Assembly: GCA_017792465.1 (NCBI GenBank)
Contig: CP051234.1
Location: 1,304,606 to 1,368,605, forward strand
DNA from: Filomicrobium sp.
Lineage (GTDB): Bacteria; Pseudomonadota; Alphaproteobacteria; Rhizobiales; Hyphomicrobiaceae
Direction of reading: 5' to 3'
Length of the DNA stretch: 64,000 nt
Shown: one piece after another, positions 54,879 through 62,671 of the stretch
Layout: every line of letters begins with the position of its first letter
Position numbering within the stretch: position 1 is the first letter of the stretch
The notes under the pieces: model-generated
The model's database searches: none
Told to the model about the DNA's origin: nothing
What the model saw: only the letters and a program-made list of their open reading frames with translations
Made by a program: the position numbers and the translations under genes

Positions 54879-56081
54879 ATGGAAGCACTGTTATTTTTTG
54901 TCGGTATTCTGGTTCTTCTCGCAGTCCTCGTCGTACCCCTATCGCAGCGGCTTGGTGCGCCGATCCTGCTGCTTGTTCTGGTGACCGGCATGCTGCTTGG
55001 CGAAGACGGCCCCGGCGGCATCCAGTTCAACGATTTCCAGGCGGCTTACGGGCTTGGCAGTGTGGCCCTGGCCATCATTCTTTTCGCCGGTGGGCTAGAA
55101 ACAAATCTGCGTCAGACGAAAGGTGCGCGCGTGCCGTCGGTGTTGATGGCAACCGTTGGTGTGATCGTCACGGCAGGCATCGTCGGAGTCTTTGCCTCAT
55201 ACGTCATGAATACTTCGCTTGAGGTCGGGCTGCTGCTTGGGGCCGTTGTTGCTTCGACCGATGCGGCAGCGACGTTCCTGCTGATCCAGCAAAGCAAGAT
55301 GGATATCTCGGACCGGCTGAAAAATACGCTCGTGCTGGAATCCGGGCTCAATGATCCGATCGCGATTTTCCTTACAATCATGATGACGACGCTGGTGGAT
55401 TCTGGGGCAGTCCTTTCGGCGCACAGTCTGTTCGACTCTTTGCCACTGCTCGCCAGCCAGATTGGCTTCGGTCTTATTTTCGGGATCGCTGGAGGATACT
55501 TGTCGAGCCTCCTCATCGACCGCGTCAGTCTGCCCCCGGGGCTTTATCCGCCTTTGGCCATCGTTTGCGGGATCATCGTCTATTCGGGGACTGCACTCCT
55601 CGACGGCAGCGGGTTCCTGGCCGTCTTCTTATGCGGCGTCATTATTGCCACCAGGGTTGAACGCCATTTCGACCGCATTCTGCAATTCAATGAGGCGTTG
55701 CAGTGGCTGAGCCAGATCCTGCTTTTCTTGATGCTTGGGCTGCTTGTTACGCCGAGCGGACTTCTCACCAATCTGGTGCAAGCACTGATCATCGCGGCCA
55801 CCTTGATGTTCCTTGCCCGTCCGGCTGCAGTTCTGGTCTGCGCGGTGCCTTTGGGATTCAAGTTGAAAGAAAGTGTATTCCTGGGCTGGGTCGGACTGCG
55901 CGGTGCGGTCCCAATCTTTCTTGCGATTTTCCCGGTGATCACGCCTGGGCCGGTCACGGTTGAGTTTTTCAATATCGTTTTCGTAGTTGTCGTGACGTCT
56001 CTCTTGTTGCAGGGCTCGACGATTCCGTTATTGGCGAAATGGCTTGATCTTGCGCCCGCCGCTCCATTGAAAACTCCATAG
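54879..56081 (+). CDS. Cation/proton antiporter (CPA1, NhaP2/CvrA-like, short form)
   Basis: The 400-residue inner-membrane protein has about twelve helices and the NhaP2 pattern: LLVLVTGMLLGEDGPGGI, ALAIILFAGGLETN, LLGAVVASTDAAATFLLIQQ, NTLVLESGLNDPIAIFLT and LGWVGLRGAVPIFLAIFPV. It exchanges K+ or Na+ for H+. Full-length NhaP2 has a C-terminal regulatory domain of about 170 residues; here the protein ends right after the membrane part (LAKWLDLAPAAPLKTP). No frameshift or remnant of that domain is seen downstream. Confidence 0.88.
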   Translation: MEALLFFVGILVLLAVLVVPLSQRLGAPILLLVLVTGMLLGEDGPGGIQFNDFQAAYGLGSVALAIILFAGGLETNLRQTKGARVPSVLMATVGVIVTAGIVGVFASYVMNTSLEVGLLLGAVVASTDAAATFLLIQQSKMDISDRLKNTLVLESGLNDPIAIFLTIMMTTLVDSGAVLSAHSLFDSLPLLASQIGFGLIFGIAGGYLSSLLIDRVSLPPGLYPPLAIVCGIIVYSGTALLDGSGFLAVFLCGVIIATRVERHFDRILQFNEALQWLSQILLFLMLGLLVTPSGLLTNLVQALIIAATLMFLARPAAVLVCAVPLGFKLKESVFLGWVGLRGAVPIFLAIFPVITPGPVTVEFFNIVFVVVVTSLLLQGSTIPLLAKWLDLAPAAPLKTP

Positions 56082-56374
56082 TTGTGAGCGGCGATCGCCT
56101 GATACGGATTCAACTGCGATCATCCGGCAGTGGGGGGCACGGCCAGAACGCCCGATTGAGGAACATGGCTGAATGAAGGGATTTGTCCGCGAGCATGCCT
56201 GAAGCAATTTCGAGATTTGCTGCACCTTAGACGGCAGGCGCGCAATCGCGCCTGACACCAGACGGGAAACCGCCTAGCGTCGAAATTTGTTGGCGGACAG
56301 CTTGGGCAACGTTGACGCCGCAGGCGACCCGATCCACAGTTCGTCAGACTGCGAACAACAAGCAGGTCTGCGCA

Positions 56375-57937
56375 ATGGAAACGCCGCCACTGTCCCGCCA
56401 ATGGATTGCCCCGGTCCGCTATGCCATCGCTGCCGCGAACGTGGCGGTTGCGATCACCGCGACCGTCGTGCTTGTCGGCGGCTGGCTGATGGACATCACC
56501 ATCCTGACGCAGCTTGAAGCATCGCTGCCCGCGATGGTTCCATCGACGGCGTTCTGCCTTCTCGTTCTCAGCTGCTATATGCTGATCGAGCTTCGGGTCA
56601 GCAGCATGCGGCGCCGCCATGGCCCACTGCGTTTGGCACTACCGAGCCTCGTCCTGCTCATCACCGCCGTGAACGTCGCCCTGTTGCTTTCTGGCATTGC
56701 AAATGGGTTGGATGCTTATCTGTTTCCCGAAAATTTGCGGTTCTCGATCCATGCAATGTCGCCTGCGACCTCGCTTCATCTGGCGGGATGCTCTCTGGCG
56801 CTGATGCTCGCTGGACTTGCTCCCAATCGGTTCGCACTGGTCATCATGCCGATCACGTTTTTTGGCGTGTTTTTGTCTCTCACCGTGATCCTTGGCTACT
56901 TTCTAAACGCCGGTCTCCTGCTAGGCTCTCCGTTGTTTGCCACCGAGGCCTTACACACGGCGATTTGTCTGTTTTTCTTGTCAGTCTCGATATTGCAGCT
57001 CTATCCGGAGTTGGGCGCCTTGTCGGTTCTGGTCGGGACTGACCGCAGCAGTGAGCACACGCGGCTCTTGCTGTTGATCATCGTGGCGGTGCCAGTTTTG
57101 ATCCTCATCATCTTGACGTTTGCCGAAAACGGACCAAACACGCGTTTTGTCCTGAGCTTGTTCGCGCTCTTTGCGATCGCGCTGCAAACGTCGATTGCGA
57201 TTCGCAATAGCGCCGCGACGAGCCATGCAGAAAACGATCTTAAAGCTGCGTTGGTCGAACTTGGGGCTGTTGTCCAAGACCGAGAGCGACTGCTGGCGGA
57301 AGTCAATCACCGGTCGAAAAACCTTTTATCGGTCATCCAGTCGGTCGCGGCTATGTCGGCAAATGGACCAGAGACGAAATCCTTTGCAGGACTTCTGACC
57401 GACCGGCTCAGAGGGCTTGCGACCTCACAGGATTTGATGATCCGGAACAACTGGCGCTTTGTAGCGCTCAGCGAACTTGTTGCCTCGCACCTTGATTTTC
57501 TGGGACCTTCGATCCTCAGGCGTGTCGATGTCAGCGGACCGGTTGTCATATTGTCAACTTCGGCGGCACAACAGATTGGGCAGGCACTTCAAGAGCTTGC
57601 GACGAATGCTCTGAAATATGGTGCGCTTTCAACTCCAAACGGTACGGTGAAGCTCATTTGGAGGCTTGTCGAACGCGGCGACAGTTGCGAAAAGACCTTT
57701 CGAATTGAATGGTTGGAGAATGGAGGACCAAGAATCCAGACTCCTGTGCAGCAGGGCTATGGCCTGCAAGTCCTCGAAAAAATAACGGCATATTCAATGT
57801 GCGGAGACGTCGCTTTAAAATTTGATCCAGAAGGGCTTTCCTGGGTTCTGGAGGCGCCCCAATCAGAAGTCACGGCGGTTGGGAACGCTGAAGGCGAAAC
57901 ACAGATTGCTCACCCGGATACGCGAGGTGCGGCATGA
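56375..57937 (+). CDS. HWE/HisKA_2-type sensor histidine kinase
   Basis: The 520-residue protein has about seven or eight transmembrane helices (about 20-285) with a MASE-like integral sensor, a short linker, then the HWE/HisKA_2 phosphoacceptor motif LAEVNHRSKNLLSVIQSVAAMSA (His about 324) and a compact ATPase (QIGQALQELATNALKYGALSTPNGTVKLIWR; QQGYGLQVLEK). The kinase overlaps the response regulator by four bases (ATGA), so they are a pair. No output domain or sigma factor is adjacent, unlike the general stress response clusters that use HWE kinases. The signal is unknown. Confidence 0.88.
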   Translation: METPPLSRQWIAPVRYAIAAANVAVAITATVVLVGGWLMDITILTQLEASLPAMVPSTAFCLLVLSCYMLIELRVSSMRRRHGPLRLALPSLVLLITAVNVALLLSGIANGLDAYLFPENLRFSIHAMSPATSLHLAGCSLALMLAGLAPNRFALVIMPITFFGVFLSLTVILGYFLNAGLLLGSPLFATEALHTAICLFFLSVSILQLYPELGALSVLVGTDRSSEHTRLLLLIIVAVPVLILIILTFAENGPNTRFVLSLFALFAIALQTSIAIRNSAATSHAENDLKAALVELGAVVQDRERLLAEVNHRSKNLLSVIQSVAAMSANGPETKSFAGLLTDRLRGLATSQDLMIRNNWRFVALSELVASHLDFLGPSILRRVDVSGPVVILSTSAAQQIGQALQELATNALKYGALSTPNGTVKLIWRLVERGDSCEKTFRIEWLENGGPRIQTPVQQGYGLQVLEKITAYSMCGDVALKFDPEGLSWVLEAPQSEVTAVGNAEGETQIAHPDTRGAA

Positions 57938-58305
57938 ATTCCAAACGGGTCGTCGTCGTCGAAGACAGTGCGCCACTTGCCATTTTGGTCGAAACGCTCC
58001 TGAAATACGAAGGCTATCAGGTCGTCGGCCTCGCCCCGACTGTTCGGCAGGGGCTGAAACTCGTTGACGATGCGGAATTCGACGTCGCCATCATAGACGC
58101 CAACCTCAAAGGCGATAGCGCCGAACCCATCGCCAAGCGCCTCAGTGAAATCGGCATCCCCTATGTCGTGATTTCCGGTTACCTCAAAGAGCAGATCGGG
58201 CCCTGGGTTGCGGACAAAAAGATTATCCGCAAGCCGTTCTTGATCGAAGAACTGATCGAGGAAATCGAGAACGCATCGAGTCCGGACCAACCGGTCGCTG
58301 GCTAG
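57934..58305 (+). CDS. Single-domain response regulator
   Basis: The 123-residue protein is a lone receiver: acidic pocket Glu10-Asp11 (VVVVEDS), phosphoacceptor Asp55 (VAIIDANLKG), Ser/Thr in VISGY, and Lys in IIRKPF. It has no output domain, so it acts by protein contact, as a phosphate shuttle or sink of the kinase encoded just before it. A terminator follows 97 bp after its stop. Confidence 0.92.
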   Translation: MNSKRVVVVEDSAPLAILVETLLKYEGYQVVGLAPTVRQGLKLVDDAEFDVAIIDANLKGDSAEPIAKRLSEIGIPYVVISGYLKEQIGPWVADKKIIRKPFLIEELIEEIENASSPDQPVAG

Positions 58306-58402
58306 TCGCCCGTACGCTCACTCCTGACGGCCCGGCCCGTTCAGGCAGAGCTGATGCGTTCACTTCAGTTTCTGACTCCAATGAAAACACCGTCGAAATG
58401 CA

Positions 58403-58439
58403 CAACACCCGCTTGATCAAGCAAGCGGGTGTTGTCTTT
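58403..58439 (+). terminator. Rho-independent terminator of the kinase/receiver unit
   Basis: CAACACCCGCTTG (58403-58415) pairs with CAAGCGGGTGTTG (58422-58434) over a six-base loop, followed by TCTTTTTC. Thirteen base pairs make it strong on the plus strand. It is also just past the clpA stop on the other strand. Confidence 0.93.
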
Positions 58440-58467
58440 TTCTGAGCTTTCAAAGGACGCCCGAGGA

Positions 58468-60951
58468 TTAGTCCCTCTTCTTGCGAGGAACGCCCGGGAC
58501 TGCGCCGGTTCCGCCGCCTTTGCCTGAAGAGGGCTTATCCTTTTTGCCTCTTGGGCTCGGCAGGGCTTTGGGCGGCGAAGCCGAGACGAGAGCGGTCTGC
58601 GGCTCTTCGCCGTCATCGGTCTCCTCGTCGCGCTCCTCTTCGTCGCCCTCCACCGTTTCAGTCGGCTTGAGCGAAGGATCTCCGGCGATGTAGCTGAAGC
58701 CGAGCTTCTCTTCGTCGCCGTCCTTCTCGACAATGACCGTCACCGTTCCGCCGTGCTTCAGGGCCCCAAACAGCAGCTCTTCGGCGAGCGGCTTTTTGAT
58801 GTTCTCCTGAATGACGCGGGCGAGCGGGCGAGCGCCGAACTTTTCGTCGTAGCCCTTTTCGCCAAGCCATTTGGCGGCTTCCGGCGTCAGCTCGATGGTC
58901 ACGCTGCGATCGGCCAGTTGTGCTTCGAGCTGGAAGACGAATTTCTCGACGACCTTCTCGATGACTTCCGGCGAAAGCCCCGCAAACGGGATGACAGCAT
59001 CCAGGCGGTTGCGGAATTCCGGCGTGAACATCCGGTTGATCGCTTCGGTGTCGTCGCCTTCGCGCTTCGTGCGGTTGAAGCCCATCGGGGCCTTGGCCAT
59101 GTCGGAGGCGCCCGCGTTCGACGTCATGATGAGGATGACGTTGCGGAAATCGACGGACTTGCCGTTGTGATCGGTCAGCTTGCCGTGGTCCATCACCTGC
59201 AACAGGATGTTGAACAGGTCCGGGTGTGCCTTTTCGATCTCATCAAGCAGCAGCACGCAATGCGGATGCTGGTCGATGCCATCGGTCAGGAGACCGCCCT
59301 GGTCGAAGCCGACATAACCCGGAGGCGCACCGATCAAACGCGAGACCGTATGCTTCTCCATGTATTCGGACATATCGAAGCGCAGGAGCTCGACACCCAT
59401 CAGGCTTGCCAGCTGCTTGGCGACTTCGGTCTTACCGACGCCGGTCGGACCGGTGAACAGATAGCAGCCGATCGGCTTTTCTGGTTCACGCAGGCCGGCA
59501 CGCGAAAGCTTGATCGCGCCTGACAGCGCCGTGATGGCGTTGTTCTGGCCAAAGACGAGCCGCTTGAGGTCTTTCTCGAGGTTCGAGAGGACATCGGCGT
59601 CCGACTTGGTGACCGTTTTCGGCGGGATGCGCGCCATCGTTGCGACCGTCGCTTCGACCTCCTTGGTGGTGATGCGCTTCTTGCGCTTCTCCTCGGGGAT
59701 CAGCATCTGCGAGGCGCCGGTTTCGTCGATCACGTCGATCGCCTTGTCGGGCAACTTGCGGTCGTTGATGTACTTGGCCGAAAGCTCGACAGCCGAGCGG
59801 ACCGCCTCGTTGGTGTATTTGATCTTGTGGAACTCCTCGAAATAGGGCTTCAGACCCTTGAGGATTTCGACAGTATCTTCAACGGAGGGTTCCTTGACGT
59901 CGATCTTCTGGAACCGGCGAACGAGTGCGCGGTCCTTTTCGAAGTGCTGACGGTATTCCTTGTAGGTTGTCGAACCGATGCAGCGCAGCGACCCCGCCTG
60001 AAGCGCGGGCTTCAGAAGGTTGGAGGCATCCATGGCACCACCCGACGTCGCCCCGGCACCGATGACGGTGTGGATCTCGTCGATGAAGAGGATTGCGCCA
60101 GGATAGTTCTCGACTTCTTTCATCACGGCTTTGAGGCGTTCTTCGAAGTCGCCACGGTAGCGTGTACCGGCAAGCAACGCGCCCATGTCGAGCGAGAAGA
60201 TCGTTGCCGAGCGCAGGACTTCGGGAACCTCGCCGCCGATGATCTTGCGCGCCAGGCCTTCGGCGATCGCCGTCTTGCCGACACCTGGATCACCAACCAG
60301 AAGCGGGTTGTTCTTCTGGCGGCGGCAGAGCACCTGGATGGTGCGCAGCACTTCCGGCTCGCGGCCGATCAGCGGATCGATCTTGCCGTCGCGGGCCTTC
60401 TTATTGAGGTTGACGCAATAGGAGTTGAGGGCGTCCTGGCCGCTCTTGCGTTCTTCGCCGGCCTCGGTTTCGTCATCAACGCCGTGTGGCGGGCGCTGCT
60501 CGGACATACCCGGGCGCTTGGCAATGCCGTGGCTGATATATTGGACGGCGTCGAAGCGGGTCATTTCCTGCTCTTGCAGGAAGAACGCCGCGTGGCTTTC
60601 GCGTTCGGCGAAGATCGCGACGAGCACGTTGGCGCCTGTCACTTCCTCGCGTCCGGATGACTGCACGTGCACGACGGCGCGATGGATCACGCGTTGGAAT
60701 CCGTTCGTCGGAGTCGCTTCGCTGGCGGTATCCGCAATCAGACCCTCAAGCTCGTTGTCGAGATAGTCGATGACGCGGTCGCGCAGGGCATCGACGTCGA
60801 CATTGCAAGCGCGCATGACGCCAACCGCATCGCGGTCGTCGACAAGCGCCAGCAACAAGTGCTCAAGCGTCGCATATTCGTGTTTTCGCTCATTGGCATA
60901 TTCCAATGCGCGGTGAAGGGCGGCTTCCAGATTTTTTGAGAACGATGGCAC
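58468..60951 (-). CDS. clpA: ATP-dependent Clp protease ATP-binding subunit ClpA
   Basis: The 827-residue protein has a double Clp N-domain (ERKHEYATLEHLLLAL), first AAA+ module with Walker A GDPGVGKT and second with GPTGVGKT, and typical blocks (GALLAGTRYRGDFEERLKAV; GSTTYKEYRQHFEKDRAL; GFDQGGLLTDGIDQHPHCVLLLDEIEKAHPD). The acidic, Pro/Lys-rich tail after the last module is longer than in E. coli. It unfolds proteins for ClpP. It starts with a GTG six bases after the clpS stop, so the clpS-clpA order gives adaptor and unfoldase together. Confidence 0.96.
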   Translation of the reverse strand: MPSFSKNLEAALHRALEYANERKHEYATLEHLLLALVDDRDAVGVMRACNVDVDALRDRVIDYLDNELEGLIADTASEATPTNGFQRVIHRAVVHVQSSGREEVTGANVLVAIFAERESHAAFFLQEQEMTRFDAVQYISHGIAKRPGMSEQRPPHGVDDETEAGEERKSGQDALNSYCVNLNKKARDGKIDPLIGREPEVLRTIQVLCRRQKNNPLLVGDPGVGKTAIAEGLARKIIGGEVPEVLRSATIFSLDMGALLAGTRYRGDFEERLKAVMKEVENYPGAILFIDEIHTVIGAGATSGGAMDASNLLKPALQAGSLRCIGSTTYKEYRQHFEKDRALVRRFQKIDVKEPSVEDTVEILKGLKPYFEEFHKIKYTNEAVRSAVELSAKYINDRKLPDKAIDVIDETGASQMLIPEEKRKKRITTKEVEATVATMARIPPKTVTKSDADVLSNLEKDLKRLVFGQNNAITALSGAIKLSRAGLREPEKPIGCYLFTGPTGVGKTEVAKQLASLMGVELLRFDMSEYMEKHTVSRLIGAPPGYVGFDQGGLLTDGIDQHPHCVLLLDEIEKAHPDLFNILLQVMDHGKLTDHNGKSVDFRNVILIMTSNAGASDMAKAPMGFNRTKREGDDTEAINRMFTPEFRNRLDAVIPFAGLSPEVIEKVVEKFVFQLEAQLADRSVTIELTPEAAKWLGEKGYDEKFGARPLARVIQENIKKPLAEELLFGALKHGGTVTVIVEKDGDEEKLGFSYIAGDPSLKPTETVEGDEEERDEETDDGEEPQTALVSASPPKALPSPRGKKDKPSSGKGGGTGAVPGVPRKKRD

Positions 60952-60957
60952 GAGAAC

Positions 60958-61404
60958 CTACTCTTTCTCCATAGTGCACTGCAAAGGATGCTGATGCTGC
61001 CGTGAAAAGTCCATAACTTGTGTCACCTTTGTTTCGGCAACCTCATAGGTGTAGACGCCACAAATCCCGACTCCCTTCTGGTGGACGTGGAGCATAATCC
61101 GGGTCGCTTCTTCGCGGCCCTTGTTGAAAAAACGTTCCAGCACATGAACGACGAACTCCATTGGCGTGTAGTCGTCATTCAACAGTAGAACCTTGTACAA
61201 ATTTGGTTTCTTTGTTTTCGGCCGCGTCTTGGTGACGATCCCGGTCTGGTTCTCGTCATCAGAACCGCCGTCATCGGGAGGATCGCCATCAGCGCTGGCG
61301 ACAGGTCCGATCGGAGCCGCGACGTCGCGCAAGCGCACGTCGAACGCGTCTCCATCAAAGCCTGCCTGCGTGCCGCCTACTCGCACTGCCCTTACCCTCA
61401 TCAT
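60958..61404 (-). CDS. clpS: Clp protease adaptor ClpS
   Basis: The 148-residue protein has the ClpS core: [67 protein letters not shown], with the N-degron pocket residues of [11 protein letters not shown]. The N-terminal extension of about 70 residues is charged and Pro/Asp-rich; most ClpS proteins are about 105. It delivers N-end-rule substrates to ClpA. ATG 61404 was chosen (ATG 61401 also possible). Confidence 0.95.
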   Translation of the reverse strand: MMRVRAVRVGGTQAGFDGDAFDVRLRDVAAPIGPVASADGDPPDDGGSDDENQTGIVTKTRPKTKKPNLYKVLLLNDDYTPMEFVVHVLERFFNKGREEATRIMLHVHQKGVGICGVYTYEVAETKVTQVMDFSRQHQHPLQCTMEKE

Positions 61405-61846
61405 TCCCGTCGTTCGTTGCTCCGCATTGCGATCAATCTATTTCGTCAAGCTTGCGATTGGCTGGCGCGGTCGGCCGGTCAGCAAGCTCCTCACTTAATG
61501 AAAGCTCGAACGTTGTCCCAAATGGCGTTATTCAAGTTCCAAGCCAGATCCGAGACAATTCGGCCGAGAGCGCATGTCCTCAAGGTCCTTAAGGTGTCAT
61601 TTTCGCTCAACTCCAGCGTACGGGCAACATCAGCTCTGCTGTTGCCAATCGATTCGGGAAAACTTTTGGAGAATTCACCTTGGCGTGCCGCGTCGTTGCC
61701 CTCAGCCCATAGATGGGTAGGGAACGGGACACAAAAAAGGCCCGGCGCGAGCCGGACCTCAAAATGTTGGCGCAACTGGCCTTCTTTGTCAGCCGTTAGG
61801 CGACAATCAGCGTCGCGAATCCGACATCGGGCGATGCGCCCGACGA
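61405..61846. other. Interval between phasin and clpS genes
   Basis: This 442-bp stretch lies downstream of the phasin gene and upstream of clpS. It contains the phasin terminator and presumably the clpS-clpA promoter. Short frames across it are not convincing. Confidence 0.5.
61733..61758 (-). terminator. Terminator of the phasin gene
   Basis: On the minus strand GGTCCGGC pairs with GCCGGGCC over a TCGC loop, with one G-T pair, followed by a run of six T. It lies 89 bp after the phasin stop. Confidence 0.88.
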
Positions 61847-62197
61847 TCAGTTGAAGGCCTTTTCGAGCGGCTTGGCAGCGTCTTTGGCCATATTGGCGTA
61901 CATGCCGCCGACCTTCGTCATCTGGTGCATGTACTCGTCGTATGCACGCTTGGCGTAGCTCGACTGAATTTCGAAAGCCTGATCGAGCGATTTCACCGAC
62001 ATCATTTTTTCGAATGTCGCCGTCGAATCTTCGAATGAACGGCGGGTGTAATCGGTCATTTCAGCGGCGATTGCCTGCCAACCCTTGCTCCACTCGCCGA
62101 ACAGCTTCATCGAAGCTTCCATGTTCTGCTGGCTGAGTTTCTGAAATTCTTCCATACCTTTTGACTGGTCGAAGCCCTTGAAGGCGTTAAAATCCAT
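61847..62197 (-). CDS. Phasin-family protein
   Basis: The 116-residue protein is mostly helical: NMEASMKLFGEWSKGWQAIAAEMTDYTRRSFEDSTATFEKMMSVKSLDQAFEIQSSYAKRAYDEYMHQMTKVGGMYANMAKDAAKP. This is the phasin pattern (W/F-rich first helix, then A.S.....A.E.Q..Y.K..YE.Y). Phasins coat polyhydroxyalkanoate granules and help them form. No pha genes are adjacent. GGAG lies nine bases before the ATG. A terminator follows. Confidence 0.92.
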   Translation of the reverse strand: MDFNAFKGFDQSKGMEEFQKLSQQNMEASMKLFGEWSKGWQAIAAEMTDYTRRSFEDSTATFEKMMSVKSLDQAFEIQSSYAKRAYDEYMHQMTKVGGMYANMAKDAAKPLEKAFN

Positions 62198-62671
62198 TGT
62201 CCTGATCTCCTACGGATAACCGAATAGAATTCTGTTTGCGGCGATTGCCCAACGATTGAGCAGTGCTGCTTCCTCCTTGGTCACTGACGCGCGCCGATAT
62301 TATGCGGTGTATGGCGTTCGTTTAGGCATCCAATCAGAAAATGCTGCATTGCACAATAGGTCCAGCACTTTATGTCGCCAAATCATGTTGATTTGATCGA
62401 TTAGCGGGCTTCGCGTGGGGATTTCTGGGGCATTTGGGGGTTTTGCGGCGCGATTTGTCGCCGTTCGTTTCCCAGAGCGGTCAACTTGCAAATAGTTTTG
62501 CAAGGTTTTGTTCACCTCAACGAAAGCCAGGCGCGCTATTTTTCCACTATAGCGGCCCAGAATCGAAGCTTTTGCGCCGCAAAGACGACAAGAAGCGATG
62601 GTCTCAACATTGCTCTACTTTCGAAATCAGGGAAGGTTTAGGGTTTCGGCCCGGACCAGCGATCATTTTTG
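62198..62671. other. Divergent interval between phasin and carboxypeptidase genes
   Basis: This 474-bp stretch should hold both promoters. TGCTGCATTGCACA at 62342-62355 is a TGC/GCA-rich motif of the kind bound by PhaR in phasin promoters, 145 bp upstream of the phasin start. No coding frame is supported. Confidence 0.45.
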
